64,000 nucleotides of DNA, from contig JANJXV010000151.1 in the NCBI GenBank assembly GCA_024803745.1, positions 1,612,001-1,676,000 on the forward strand. Direction: 5' to 3'. Below, piece after piece: positions 14,770 to 29,600 of the stretch. The translations under genes and the position numbers were made by a program. The notes beneath the pieces are model-generated. The model was given only the letters and a program-made list of their open reading frames with translations, was not told the DNA's origin and did no database searches. The DNA comes from Megascapheus bottae. Taxonomy: Eukaryota; Chordata; Mammalia; Rodentia; Geomyidae. Position 1 is the stretch's first letter. Each line of letters begins with the position of its first letter.

Positions 14770-16019
14770 TCACACACCTCCATTCTATGAATTCACACAC
14801 CTCCAATGTGATTTCACACAACTCTAATCAGTGACTTCACACACCTGCCTTCTGTGACATCACACCTCAATTCTATGACTTCACACACCTCCATTCTATG
14901 ACTTCACACACCTCCTTTCTGTAACTTCACACACTTCAAATATTTGACCTCACAAACCTCCATTCCATGACTTCACAGACCTCCATTCTATGACTTCACA
15001 CACCTCTTTCTTTGACTTCACACACCTCCATTTTGACTTCACACACCTCCATTCTGTGACTTCACACACCTCCTTTCTGTGACTTCACACACCTCAATTT
15101 TGACTTCACACACTTCCATTCTGTGACTTCACACACCTCCATTTTTTCACTTCCCACACCTCCATTCTTTGATTTCACACACGTCCAGTCCATGATTTAA
15201 CACACCTCCATTCTATGGGTTCACACACCTCCATTCTATGACTTCACACACTTCCATTATATGACTTCACACACCTCGATTCTGTGACGTCACACACCTC
15301 CATTATATGACTTCACACATCTCCATTCTATGACTTCACACACCTCAATTCTGTGACTTCACACAACACCATTCTGACTTCACGCACCTCCATTCTGTGA
15401 CTTCACACACCTCGATTCTCTGACTTCACACACCTCCATTCTATGATTTCACACAGCTACATTCTGTAACTTCACACATCTCCATTTTATGACTTCACAC
15501 ACCTGCATTCTATGACTTCACACACCTCCATCATTTAACTTCACACACCTCCATTCTATGACTTCACACACTTCCATTTTGTGACTTCACCCACCTCCAT
15601 TCTATGACTTCACACACCTCCATTCTGTGACTTCACACATCTCCATTCTATGACTTCACACACCTCCATTCTGTGACTTCACTCACCTCCATTGTGTGTT
15701 CACACACCTCCATTCTGTGACCTCACACACCTCCATTCTGTGACTTCACACACCTCGATTCTCTGACTTCACATACCTCCATTCTATGATTTCACACAAC
15801 TCCATTCTGTGCCTTCACACATCTCCATTCTCTGACTTCACACACCTCCATTTTATGACTTCCTACACCTCCATTCTGAGTTCACACACCTCCATTCTGT
15901 GACTTCACACACCTCAATTCTGTAACTTCACACACCTCCAATATATGACTTCACACACCTCCATTCTATGACTTCACACACCTCCATTCTATGACTTCAC
16001 ACACCTCCATTCTGTGACT
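14770..16019. repeat. Nested 1,250-bp tandem duplication, copy A
   Basis: The ACTCTAATCA monomer occurs at 14821 and again at 16071, exactly 1,250 bp apart. The following markers (TATTTGACCT 14941/16191, the CATTATATGACTTC block near 15255/16505) keep that spacing. The homologous stretch at 4100-5380 is present once only, so the duplication arose after, or independently of, the surrounding 10.6-kb duplication. I saw no difference between the two copies in the lines compared. Confidence 0.9.
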
Positions 16020-17269
16020 TCACACACCTCCATTCTATGAATTCACACACCTCCAATGTGATTTCACACAACTCTAATCAGTGACTTCACACACCTGCCT
16101 TCTGTGACATCACACCTCAATTCTATGACTTCACACACCTCCATTCTATGACTTCACACACCTCCTTTCTGTAACTTCACACACTTCAAATATTTGACCT
16201 CACAAACCTCCATTCCATGACTTCACAGACCTCCATTCTATGACTTCACACACCTCTTTCTTTGACTTCACACACCTCCATTTTGACTTCACACACCTCC
16301 ATTCTGTGACTTCACACACCTCCTTTCTGTGACTTCACACACCTCAATTTTGACTTCACACACTTCCATTCTGTGACTTCACACACCTCCATTTTTTCAC
16401 TTCCCACACCTCCATTCTTTGATTTCACACACGTCCAGTCCATGATTTAACACACCTCCATTCTATGGGTTCACACACCTCCATTCTATGACTTCACACA
16501 CTTCCATTATATGACTTCACACACCTCGATTCTGTGACGTCACACACCTCCATTATATGACTTCACACATCTCCATTCTATGACTTCACACACCTCAATT
16601 CTGTGACTTCACACAACACCATTCTGACTTCACGCACCTCCATTCTGTGACTTCACACACCTCGATTCTCTGACTTCACACACCTCCATTCTATGATTTC
16701 ACACAGCTACATTCTGTAACTTCACACATCTCCATTTTATGACTTCACACACCTGCATTCTATGACTTCACACACCTCCATCATTTAACTTCACACACCT
16801 CCATTCTATGACTTCACACACTTCCATTTTGTGACTTCACCCACCTCCATTCTATGACTTCACACACCTCCATTCTGTGACTTCACACATCTCCATTCTA
16901 TGACTTCACACACCTCCATTCTGTGACTTCACTCACCTCCATTGTGTGTTCACACACCTCCATTCTGTGACCTCACACACCTCCATTCTGTGACTTCACA
17001 CACCTCGATTCTCTGACTTCACATACCTCCATTCTATGATTTCACACAACTCCATTCTGTGCCTTCACACATCTCCATTCTCTGACTTCACACACCTCCA
17101 TTTTATGACTTCCTACACCTCCATTCTGAGTTCACACACCTCCATTCTGTGACTTCACACACCTCAATTCTGTAACTTCACACACCTCCAATATATGACT
17201 TCACACACCTCCATTCTATGACTTCACACACCTCCATTCTATGACTTCACACACCTCCATTCTGTGACT
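16020..17269. repeat. Nested 1,250-bp tandem duplication, copy B
   Basis: This is the second copy of the 1,250-bp block. It ends at about 17270, where the sequence reads TGTGACTCAAACACC and resumes the order of 5385 onwards at an offset of 11,883 bp. Upstream, the equivalent junction at about 16015 reads TGTGACTTCACACACC instead. Related single copies lie near 13070-14000, 24900-26100 and 43200-44400, with a few more differences. Confidence 0.9.
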
Positions 17270-20200
17270 CAAACACCTCCATTCTATGACTTCACACACC
17301 TCCATTTTTTGACTTTACACACGTACATTCTATGGCTTTACACACCTCCATTCTATGACTTCACACACCTCCATTCTGTGAGTTCACACACCTGCATTGT
17401 GACTTCACACACTTCCATTCTATGACTTTACACACCTCCATTCTGACTTCACACACCTCCATTCTGACTTTACACACCTCAATCTGTGACTTCACTAACC
17501 TCCATTCTATGATTTCACACACCTCCATTCTATGACTTCACACACCTCCATTCTCTGACTTCACACACCTCCATTTTGACTTCACATACTTCCATTCTGT
17601 GACTTCACACACCTCCATTCTGTAACTTAACACACATCCATTGTTTGACTTCACTCACCTGCATTTTGACTTCACACACCTCCATTCTTTGACTTCACAC
17701 ACCTTCATTCTTACTTCAGAAACATCCATTCTATGAATACAAAAAATTACCTTCTGTGAATTCACACACCTCCATTCTGAGTTCACACACTTCCATTCTG
17801 TGACTTCACACACCTCCATTCTGTGACTTCACACACCTCCATTCTATGATTTCACACACCTCCATCTGTGACTTCACACACCTCCATTCAGACTTCACAC
17901 TCCTCCATTCTGTGAATTCACACACCTCCATTCTGTGACTTCACACACCTCCATTCTATGACTTCACACAACTGCATTCTATGACTTCACACACCTCCAA
18001 TGTATGTCTTCACACACCTCCTTTCTGAGTTGACACACCTCCATTTTATTACTTCACACACCTCCAATTTGAAGTCACACACCTCCATTCAAAGACTTCA
18101 CACACCTCCATTCTGTGTCTTCAAAAACCAACATTCTATGACTTCAAACACCTCCATTCTATGACTTCACACACCTCCATTCTGAGACTTCACACACCTA
18201 CACTCTGTGACTTTGCACACCTACACTCTGTGACTACACACTTCCATTCTGTGATTTCACACACCTCCATTCTATGACTTCACACACCTCCATTCTTTGA
18301 CTTCACACACCTCCATTCTATGAATTCACACACCTCCATTGTGACTTCACACAACTCTAATCTGTGACTTCACACACCTGCCTTCTGTGACTTCACACAC
18401 CTCCATTCTATGACATCACACACCTCCATTCTATGACTTCACACACCTCCATTCTATGACTTCACACACCTCCATTCTATGACTTCACACTTCCATTCTA
18501 TGACTTCACACACCTCCATTTTGAGTTCCCACATCTCCATTCTATGACTTCACACACCTCCATTCTGTGACTTCTCACACCTCCATTCTGTGACTTCACA
18601 CACCTCGATTCTGTGACTTCACACACCTCCATTCTACGATTTCACACACCTCCATTCTGTGACTTCACACACCTCCATTCTGTGACTTCACACACCTCCA
18701 TTCTGAGTTCACACATCTCCATTCTATGACTTCACACACCTCCAATATATGACTTCACACACCTCCATTTTGTGACTTCACACACCTCCATTCTATGACT
18801 TCACACACCTCCATTCTATGACTTCACACACCTACATCCTGACTTCACACACCTACGTTCTATCAGTTCACACACCTGCGTTGTGACTTCTCACACCTCC
18901 AGTCTCTGACTTCACACACCTCCATTCTGAATACACACACCTCCATTCTGACTTCACACACCTCAGTGCTGTCACTTCACACACCTCCATTCTATGATTT
19001 CCCACACCACCGTTCTTTGACTTCACACACCTCCATTCTATGACTTCACATACCTCCTTTCTGAGTTGACACACCTCCATTCTGTGACTTCACATACCGC
19101 CATTCTTTGACTTCACACCCCTCCATTCTGTGCCTTCACACACCTCCACTCTGTGTCTTAACACACCTCCATTCTGTGACTTCACACACCTTCCTTCTGT
19201 GACTTCACACACCTTCATTCTATGACTTCATACACCTCCATTCTAAGACTTCACACACCTCCATTCTCTGACTTCACACACCAATATTCTTTGACTTCAC
19301 ACACCTCCATTCTGTGACTTCACACATCTACATTCTGACTTCACACACATCCATTCTATGACTTCACAAATCTCCAATCTATGAATTCACAAACCTCCAT
19401 TCCATGACTTCATACACCTCCATTCTGTGACTTCACACACCTCCATTCTGTGTTCGCACACCTCCATTCTGTGACTTCACACACCTCCATTCTGTGACTT
19501 CACACACCTCCATTCTGTGACTTCACACACTTCCATTCTATGACTTCACACACCTCCATTCTATGACTTCACACACCTCCATTCTGTGACTTCACACACC
19601 TCCATTATATGACCTCACACACCCTCATTCTATGGTTGCAGACACCGCCATTCTAAGAATTTACACATCCATTTTGACTTCACACACCACCAATATATGA
19701 CTTCAAACACCTCAATTCTGTGATTTCACACACCTCCATTCTATGAGTTCATACCATCCATTCTGTGACTTCACACACCTCCATTCTATGACTTCACACA
19801 CTTCCATTCTATGACTTCATACACCTCCATTCTGTGACTTTACATACCTCCACTCTGAGTTCACACACCTCCATTCTGTGACTTCACACACCTCCATTCT
19901 GTGACTTCCCATACCTCCATTCTATGACTTCACACACCTCCATTGTATGACTTCACACACCTCTATTCTGACGTCACACACCTCCATTCTATGACTTCAC
20001 ACACCTCCATTCTGACTTCACACACCTTCATTCTATGACTTCGCACACCTCTATTCTGACTTCACACACCTCCATTCTGTGACTTCACACACCTCCATTC
20101 GATGACTTCACACACCTACATTCTTTGACTTCACACACAACCATTTTGACTTCACACCTCCATTCTGTGAGTTCACACACTTACATTTGTGACTTCTCAC

Positions 20201-23200
20201 ACCACTTTTTGACTTCACACATCTCCATTCTGTGAATGCACACACCTCCAATCTGTGACTTCACACACCTCCATTCTGTGATTTCACACACCTCCATTCT
20301 GTGATTTCACACACCCCACTTCTGTGACTTCACCCACCTCCATTCTATGACTTCACACACCTCCATTCTATGACATCAGACACCTCCATTCTATGACTTC
20401 ACACACTTCAACTCTATGACTTCACACACCACCATTCTATGACTTCACACACCTCCATTCTATGACTTCGCACACATGCATTCTATGACTTCACACACCT
20501 CCATTCTATGACATCACACACCTCCTTTCTATGACTTCACACACTTCCATTCTGTGACTTCACACACTTCCATTATATGACTTCACACACCTCCATTCTG
20601 TGACTTCACACACCTCCATTTTGACTTCACACACCTCCATTCTATGACTTCACACACTTCCATTATATGACTTCACACACCTCCATTCTGTGACTTCACA
20701 CACCTCCATTCTGTGTTCCCACACTTCCATTCTGTGACTTCACACACCTCCATTCTGTGACTTCACACACCTCCATTCTGTGACTTCACACACTTCCATT
20801 CTATGACTTCACACACCTCCATTCTATGACTTCACACACCTCCATTCTGTGACTTCACACACCTCCATTATATGACCTCACACACCCTCATTCTATGGTT
20901 TCACACACCTCCATTCTATGAATTCACACATCCATTTTGACTTCACACACCTCCAATATATGACTTCAAACACCTCAATTCTGTGACTTCACACACCTCC
21001 ATTCTATGAGTTCATACCATCCATTCTGTAACTTCACACACCTCCATTCTATGACTTCACACACCTCCATTCTGTGACTTCACAAACCTCCATTCTATGA
21101 TTTCTCACACCTCCAATCTATGACTTCACACACTTCCACTCTATGACTTCACACACCTTCATTCTGACATCACACACCTCCATTCTATGACTTCACAGAC
21201 CTCGAATCTGTGACTTCACTCACCTGCACTCTATGACTTCACACTCCTCCATTCTATGACTTTCCACACCTCTTTTCTATGACTTCACCACCTCCAATCT
21301 ATGACTACACACCTCCATTCTGACTTCACACACCTTCATTCTGTGAATTGGCACACCTCCATTCTATGTGTTCACACACGACCATTCTATGACTTCACAA
21401 ACCTTCATTCTTACTTCAGAAACATCAGTTCTATGACTTCACACAACTCCATTCTATGACTTCACAAACCTCCATTCTGTGACTTCACACACCTCCATTC
21501 TGAGTTCACACAACTCCATTCGGTGACTTCACTCACCTCCATTTTATGACGTCACACACCTCCATTTTGACTTCTCACACCTCCATTATGTGACTTCACA
21601 CACCTCTCTTCTGTGACTTCACACACCTCCATTCTATGACTTCACACACCTTCATTGTATGACTTCGCACACCTCCATTCTGTGACTTCACACACTTCCA
21701 TTCTATGATTTCACATACCTTCATACGATGACTTCACACACCTACATTCTGTGACTTCACACACCTCCATTCTGATTTCACACACCCCCATTCTGTGACT
21801 TCACCAACCTCTATTCTATGATTTCACACACCTCCATTCTATGACTTCTCACACGTCCATTTTAGGACGTCACACACCTACATTTTGACTTCACACACTT
21901 CCATTCTGTGACTTCACACACCTCCATTCTACGACTTCACACACTTCCATTGGGACGTCACACACCTCCATTCTATGAGTTCACACACCTAGATTTTATG
22001 ACTTCACACACCTCCATTCTATGACTTCACACACCTCTATTCTGTAACTTCACACACCTCCATTCTTTGACTTCACACAGCTCCATTCTGTGACTTCACA
22101 CACCTCCATTCTCCGACTTCACACACCTCCATTCTATGACTTCACACATCCATTTTGACTTCACACAACTCCAATATATAACTTCAAACACCTCAATTCT
22201 GTGACTTCACACACCTCCATTCTATGAATTCATACCCGTCCATTCTGTGACTTCACACACCTCCATTCTTTGACTTCACACACCTCCATTCTGTGACTTC
22301 ACCCACCTCCATTTTGTGACTTCCCACACCTCCATTCTCCGACTTCACACCCCTCCAATTTGACTTCACATACCTCCATTCTATGACTTCACACACCTCC
22401 ATTCTGTGACTTCCCAAACCTCCATTCTATGATTTCACACACCTCGAATCTATGACTTCACACACCTACATTTTATGACGTCACACACCTCCATTTTGAC
22501 TTCACACACCTCCATTATGTGACTCCACACACCTCCCTTCTGTGACTTCACACACCTCCATTCTATGACTTCACACACCTTCATTGTATGACATCACACA
22601 CCTCCATTCTATGACTTCACACACCTCCATTCTGTGACTTCACAAACCTTCATTCTATGATTTCACACACCTCCATTCTATGACTTCAAAAACCTCCATT
22701 CTATGACTTCACACACCTCCATTCTGTGACTTCACAAACCTTCATTCTATGATTTCACACACCTCCATTCTATGACTTCAAAAACCTCCATTCTTTGACT
22801 TCACACACCTCCATTCGGTGACTTCACACACCTCCATTCTGTGACTTCACACACCTCCATTATCCGACTTCACACACCTCCATTCTGTGACTTCACAAAC
22901 CTCCATGCTATGATTTCACACACCTCCAATCTATGACTTCACACATCTACATTTTATGACGTCACACACCTCCATTTTGACTTCACACACCTCCATTATG
23001 TGACTCCACACACCTTCCTTCTGTGAATTCACACACCTCCATTCTATGACTTCACACACCTTCATTGTATGACTTCACACACCTCCATTCTATGACTTCA
23101 CACACTTCCATTCTATGACTTCACACACCTCCTTTCTGTGACTTCACACACCTCCATACTATGACTTCCAAACACCTTCAATCTATGACTTCATACACCT

Positions 23201-24659
23201 CCATTCTATGACTTCACACACTTCCAGTCTATGACTTCACATACCTCCATTCTATGACTTCACACACCTCCATTCTATGACTTCACACACCTGCATTCTG
23301 ACTTCACACACCTCCATTCCATGACTTCACACAACTGTGTTCTGTGACTTCACACACCTGCCTTCTGTGACTTCACACACCTCCATTCTATGACTTCACA
23401 CACAACTCCATTCTGTGACTTCACACACCTCCACTCTGTGACTTTACACACCTCAATTCTGTGATTCACACACCTACATTCTATGATTTCACACACAATA
23501 CATTCTATGACTTAACAAACCTCCATTCTTTCATTTCACACAACTCCATTCTATGACTTCACACACCTCCATTGTGACTTCACACAACTCCATTCTGTGA
23601 CTTCACACACCTCCTTACAGTGACTTCACACACCTCCATACTATGACTTCCACACACCTTCAATCTATGACTTCACACACCTCCATTCTATGACTTCACA
23701 CTCCTCCAATCTATGACTTCACACACCTCCATTCTATGACTTCACACACCTCCATTCTCTGACTTCACACACCTCCATTCTATGACTTCACACAACTCCA
23801 TTCTGTAACTTTACACACTTCCAATGTTTGACTTCACAAACCTCCATTCCATGACTTCATACACCTCCATTCTGTGACTTCACACACCTGCATTTGTGAT
23901 TTCACACACCAAAATTTTGACTTCACACGTCCATGATTTGACTTCACCCACCTCCATTCTCTGACTTCACACACCTCCATTTTGACTTCACACACTTCCA
24001 TTCTGTGACTTCACACACCTCCACTCTGTGACTTCACACACCTCCATTGTTTGACTTCACACACCTGCATTTTGACTTCACACACCTCCATTTTATGGCT
24101 TCACACACCTTCATTCTTACTTCAGAAACATCCATTCTATGACTTCACAAACATCCCTTCTGTGAATTCACACACCTCCATTCTGAGTTCACACACCTCC
24201 ATTCTGTGACTTCACACACCTCCATTCTGTAACTTCACACACCTCCATTCTATGACTTCACACACCTCCATCTGTGACTTCACACACCGCCATTCCATGA
24301 CTTCACACTCCTCCATTGTATGAGTTCACACACCTCCATTCTGTGACTTCACACACCTCCATTCTATGACGTCACACACCTCCATTCTGACTTCACACAC
24401 TTCCATTTTGACTTCAAACACCTCATTTCTGTGATTTCACACACCTACATTCTATGATTTCACACACCTCCATTCTATGACTTCACACACCTCCATTCTA
24501 TGACTTCACACACCTCCTTTCTGAGTTGACACACCTCCATCCTGTTACTTCACACACCTCCAATCTGACTTCACACACCTCCATTCTATGGCTTCACACA
24601 CCTCCATTCTGTGACTTCAAAAACCAACATTCTATGACTTCAAACACCTCCATTCTATG

Positions 24660-26680
24660 ACTTCACACACCTCCATTCTATGACTTCACACACCTCTTTT
24701 CTGAGTTGACACACCTCCATTCTGTTACTTCACACACCTCCAATCTGACTTCACACACCTCCAATCTGTGACTTTACACACCTCCACTCTGTGACTACAC
24801 AAAAATCCATTCTGTGATTTCACACACCTCCATTCTATGACTTCACACACCTCCATTCTTTCACTTCACACACCTCCATTCTATGAATTCACACACCTCC
24901 GTTGTGATTTCACACAACTCTATTCAGTGACATCACACACCTGCCTTCTGTGACTTCACACCTCCATTCTATGACTTCACACACCTCCATTCTATGACTT
25001 CACACACCTCCTTTCTGTAACTTCACACACTTCAAATATTTGACCTCACAAACCTCCATTCCATGACTTCACAGACCTCCATTCTATGACTTCACACACC
25101 TCTTTCTTTGACTTCACACACGTCCATTTTGACTTCACACACCTCCATTCTGTGACTTCACACACCTCTTTCTGTGACTTCACACACCTCAATTTTGACT
25201 TCACACACTTCCATTCTGTGACTTCACACACCTCCATTTTTTCACTTCCCACACCTCCATTCTTTGATTTCACACACGCCCAGTCCATGATTTAACACAC
25301 CTCCATTCTATGGGTTCACACACCTCCATTCTATGACTTCACACACTTCCATTATATGACTTCACACACCTCGATTCTGTGACGTCACACACCTCCATTC
25401 TATGACTTCACACATCTCCATTCTATGACTTCACACACCTCAATTCTGTGACTTCACACAACACCATTCTGACTTCACGCACCTCCATTCTGTGACTTCA
25501 CACACCTCGATTCTCTGACTTCACACACCTCCATTCTATGATTTCACACAGCTACATTCTGTAACTTCACACATCTCCAATTTATGACTTCACACACCTG
25601 CATTCTATGACTTCACACACCTCCATCCTTTAACTTCACACACCTCCATTCTATGACTTCACACACTTCCATTTTGTGACTTCACACACCTCCATTCTAT
25701 GACTTCACACACCTCCATTCTGTGACTTCACACATCTCCATTCTATGTCTTCACACACCTCCATTCTGTGACTTCACTCACCTCCATTGTGTGTTCACAC
25801 ACCTCCATTCTGTGACCTCACACACCTCCATTCTGTGACTTCACACACCTCGATTCTCTGAATTCACATACCTCCATTCTATGATTTCACACAACTCCAT
25901 TCTGTGCCTTCACACATCTCCATTCTCTGACTTCACACACCTCCATTTTATGACTCCCTACACCTCCATTCTGAGTTCACACACCTCCATTCTGTGAGTT
26001 CACACACCTCAAATCTCTAACTTCACACACCTCCAATATATGACTTCACACACCTCCATTCTATGACTTCACACACCTCCATTCTATGACTTCACACACC
26101 TCCATTCTGTGACTCAAACACCTCCATTCTATGACTTCACCCACCTCCATTTTTTGACTTTGCACACCTACATTCTATGGCTTTACACACCTCCATTCTA
26201 TGACTTCACACACCTCCATTCTCTGAGTTCACACACCTGCATTGTGACTTCACACACTTCCATTCTATGACTTTACACACCTCCATTCTGACTTCACACA
26301 CCTCCATTCTGACTTTACACACCTCAATCTGTGACTTCAAAAACCTCCATTCTATGATTTCACACACCTCCATTCTATGACTTCACACACCTCCATTCTC
26401 TGACTTCCCACACCTCCATTCTCTGACTTCACACACTTCCATTCTGTGACTTCACACACCTCCATTCTGTGACTTAACACACATCCATTGTTTGACTTCA
26501 CACACCTGCATTTTGACTTCACACACCTCCATTCTTTGACTTCACACACCTTCATTCTTACTTCAGAAACATCCATTCTATGAATACACAAACCTACCTT
26601 CTGTGAATTCACACACCTCCATTCTGAGTTCACACACTTCCATTCTGTGACTTCACACACCTCCATTCTGTGACTTCACA
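24660..26680. repeat. Linker block Q, homologous to 42975-44960
   Basis: This approximately 2-kb block overlaps the end of the second large unit and runs into the next pair. It is matched at 42975-44960 with offsets drifting from about 18,303 to 18,290 bp because of small indels, for example CCTCTTTCTG versus CCTCCTTTCTG. It contains the longest open frame of the window, 26352-26666 on the minus strand, 104 codons. This is only satellite kept in frame by 21- and 22-bp monomers. The block is skipped at the 34.87-kb junction. Confidence 0.75.
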
Positions 26681-29600
26681 CACCTTCATTCTATGATTTC
26701 ACACACCTCCATCTGTGACTTCACATACCTCCATTCAGACTTCACACTCCTCCATTCTATGAGTTCACACACCTCCATTCTGTGACTTCACACACCTCCA
26801 TTCTATGACTTCACACAACTGCATTCTATGACTTCACACACCTCCATTCTATGTCTTCACACACCTCCTTTCTGAGTTGACACACCTCCATTCTGTTACT
26901 TCACACCCCTCCAATCTGACGTCACACACCTCCATTCAAAGACTTCACACACCTCCATTCTGTGTCTTCAAAAACCAACATTCTATGACTTCAAACACCT
27001 CCATTCTATGACTTCACACACCTCCATTCTGAGACTTCACACACCTACACTCTGTGACTTTGCACACCTACACTCTGTGACTACACACTTCCATTCTTTG
27101 ATTTCACACACCTCCATTCTATGACTTCACACACCTCCATTCTTTGACTTCACACACCTCCATTCTATGAATTCACACACCTCCATTGTGACTTCACACA
27201 ACTCTAATCTGTGACTTCACACACCTGCCTTTGTGACTTCACACACCTCCATTCTATGACATCACACACCTCCATTCTATGACTTCACACACCTCCATTC
27301 TATGACTTCACACTTCCATTCTATGACTTCACACACCTCCATTTTGAGTTCCCACATCTCCATTCTATGACTTCACACACCTCCATTCTGTGACTTCTCA
27401 CACCTCCATTCTGTGACTTCACACACCTCGATTCTGTGACTTCACACACCTCCATTCTACGATTTCACACACCTCCATTCTGTGACTTCACACACCTCCA
27501 TTCTGTGACTTCACACACCTCCATTCTGAGTTCACACATCTCCATTCTATGACTTCACACACCTCCAATATATGACTTCACACACCTCCATTTTGTGACT
27601 TCACACACCTCCATTCTATGACTTCACACACCTCCATTCTATGACTTCACACACCTACATTGTGACTTCACACACCTACGTTCTATCAGTTCACACACCT
27701 GCGTTGTGACTTCACACACCTCCAGTCTCTGACTTCACACACCTCCATTCTGAATACACACACCTCCATTCTGACTTCACACACCTCAGTGCTGTCACTT
27801 CACACACCTCCATTCTATGATTTCCCACACCACCGTTCTTTGACTTCACACACCTCCATTCTATGACTTCACATACCTCCTTTCTGAGTTGACACACCTC
27901 TATTCTGTGACTTCACATACCTCCAATCTGACTTCACACACCTCCATTCTATGTCTTCACACACCTGCATTCTGTGACTTCACACACCTCCATTCTGTGA
28001 CTTCAAAAACCACCATTCTATGACTTCGCACATCTCCATTGTGACTTCACACACCTCCATTCTATGAGTTCACACAGCTCCATTCTGACTTCACACACCT
28101 ACATTCTATGACTTCGCACACCTATATTCTGACTTCACACCCCTCCATTCTGTGACTTCACATACCGCCATTCTTTGACTTCACACCCCTCCATTCTGTG
28201 CCTTCACACACCTCCACTCTATGTCTTTACACACCTCCATTCTGTGACTTCACACACCTTCCTTCTGTGACATCACACACCTTCATTCTATGACTTCATA
28301 CACCTCCATTCTAAGACTTCACACACCTCCATTCTCTGACTTCACACACCAATATTCTTTGACTTCACACACCTCCATTCTGTGACTTCACACATCTACA
28401 TTCTGACTTCACACACATCCATTCTATGACTTCACAAATCTCCATTCTATGAATTCACAAACCTCCATTCCATGACTTCATACACCTCCATTCTATGAAT
28501 TCACACACCTCCTTTCTTTGACTTCATACACCTCCATTTTGACTTCACACACCACAATTCTGTGACTTCACACACCTCCATTTGTGACTTCACACATCAC
28601 AATTTTGACTTCACACACGTCCATTCTGTGCCTTCACACACCTCCATTCTGTGATTTCACACACCTTAATTTTGACTTCACACACTTCCATTCTGTGACT
28701 TCACACACCTCCATTCTGTGACTTCACACACCTCGATTGTCTGATTTCACACACCTCCATTCTTGGATTTCATACACCTCCATTCCATGACTTCACACAC
28801 CTCCATTCTATGAGGTCACACATCTCTATTCTATGAGTTCACACACCTCCATTTTGACTTCACACACCTCCATTCTATGACTTCACACACCTTCATTCTT
28901 ACTTCAGAAACATCCATTCTATGACTTCACACACCTCCATTCTGTGACTTCACAAACCTCCATTCTATGACTTCACACACTTCCATTGTGACGTCACACA
29001 CCTCCATTCTATGAGTTCACACACCTCCATTCTCAGTTCACAAAACTCCATTCGGTGACTTCACACACCTCCATTCTGACTTCACACACCTCCATTCTAT
29101 GACTTCACACACTTCCATTCTATGACTTCACATACCTCCATTCTGTGACTTCACACACCTCCATTCTGTGTTCGCACACCTCCAATCTGTGACTTCACAC
29201 ACCTTCATTCTATGACTTCGCACACCTCTATTCTGACTTCACACACCTCCATTCTGTGACTTCACACACCTCCATTCGATGACTTCACACACCTACATTC
29301 TTTGACTTCACACACAACCATTTTGACTGCACACCTCCATTCTGTGAGTTCACACACTTACATTTGTGACTTCTCACACCACTTTTTGACTTCACACATC
29401 TCCATTCTGTGACTGCACACACCACCAATCTGTGACTTCACACACCTCCATTCTGTGATTTCACACACCTCCATTCTGTGATTTCACACTCCCCCCTTCT
29501 GTGACTTCACCCACCTCCATTCTATGACTTCACACACCTCCATTCTATGACATCACACACCTCCATTCTATGACTTCACACACTTCCACTCTATGACGTC

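Larger units (their letters stand above)
14011..25893. repeat. Large higher-order unit, copy 2 (11,883 bp including extra 1,250 bp)
   Basis: This unit matches 3401-14010 almost base for base, except that it contains one additional 1,250-bp block at about 14770-17270. That explains why the offset to copy 1 changes from 10,633 to 11,883. The left junction lies within 14010-14060, where the sequence switches from the ATTTCACACA context of about 13995 into TTCCATTTTGTGAC and then into the 3420-type order. M2 is at 18875 and M3 at 19282. No gene or foreign insertion is present. Confidence 0.88.

Noticed and set aside
26352..26666. 104-codon minus-strand open frame rich in MEVCEV and WRCVKS repeats
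   Set aside because: It is the reverse complement of the satellite. The pure 23-bp monomer reads MEVCEVIEWRCVKS and then hits a stop; longer frames arise only where 21- or 22-bp monomers shift phase. There is no unique sequence, promoter or codon signature.
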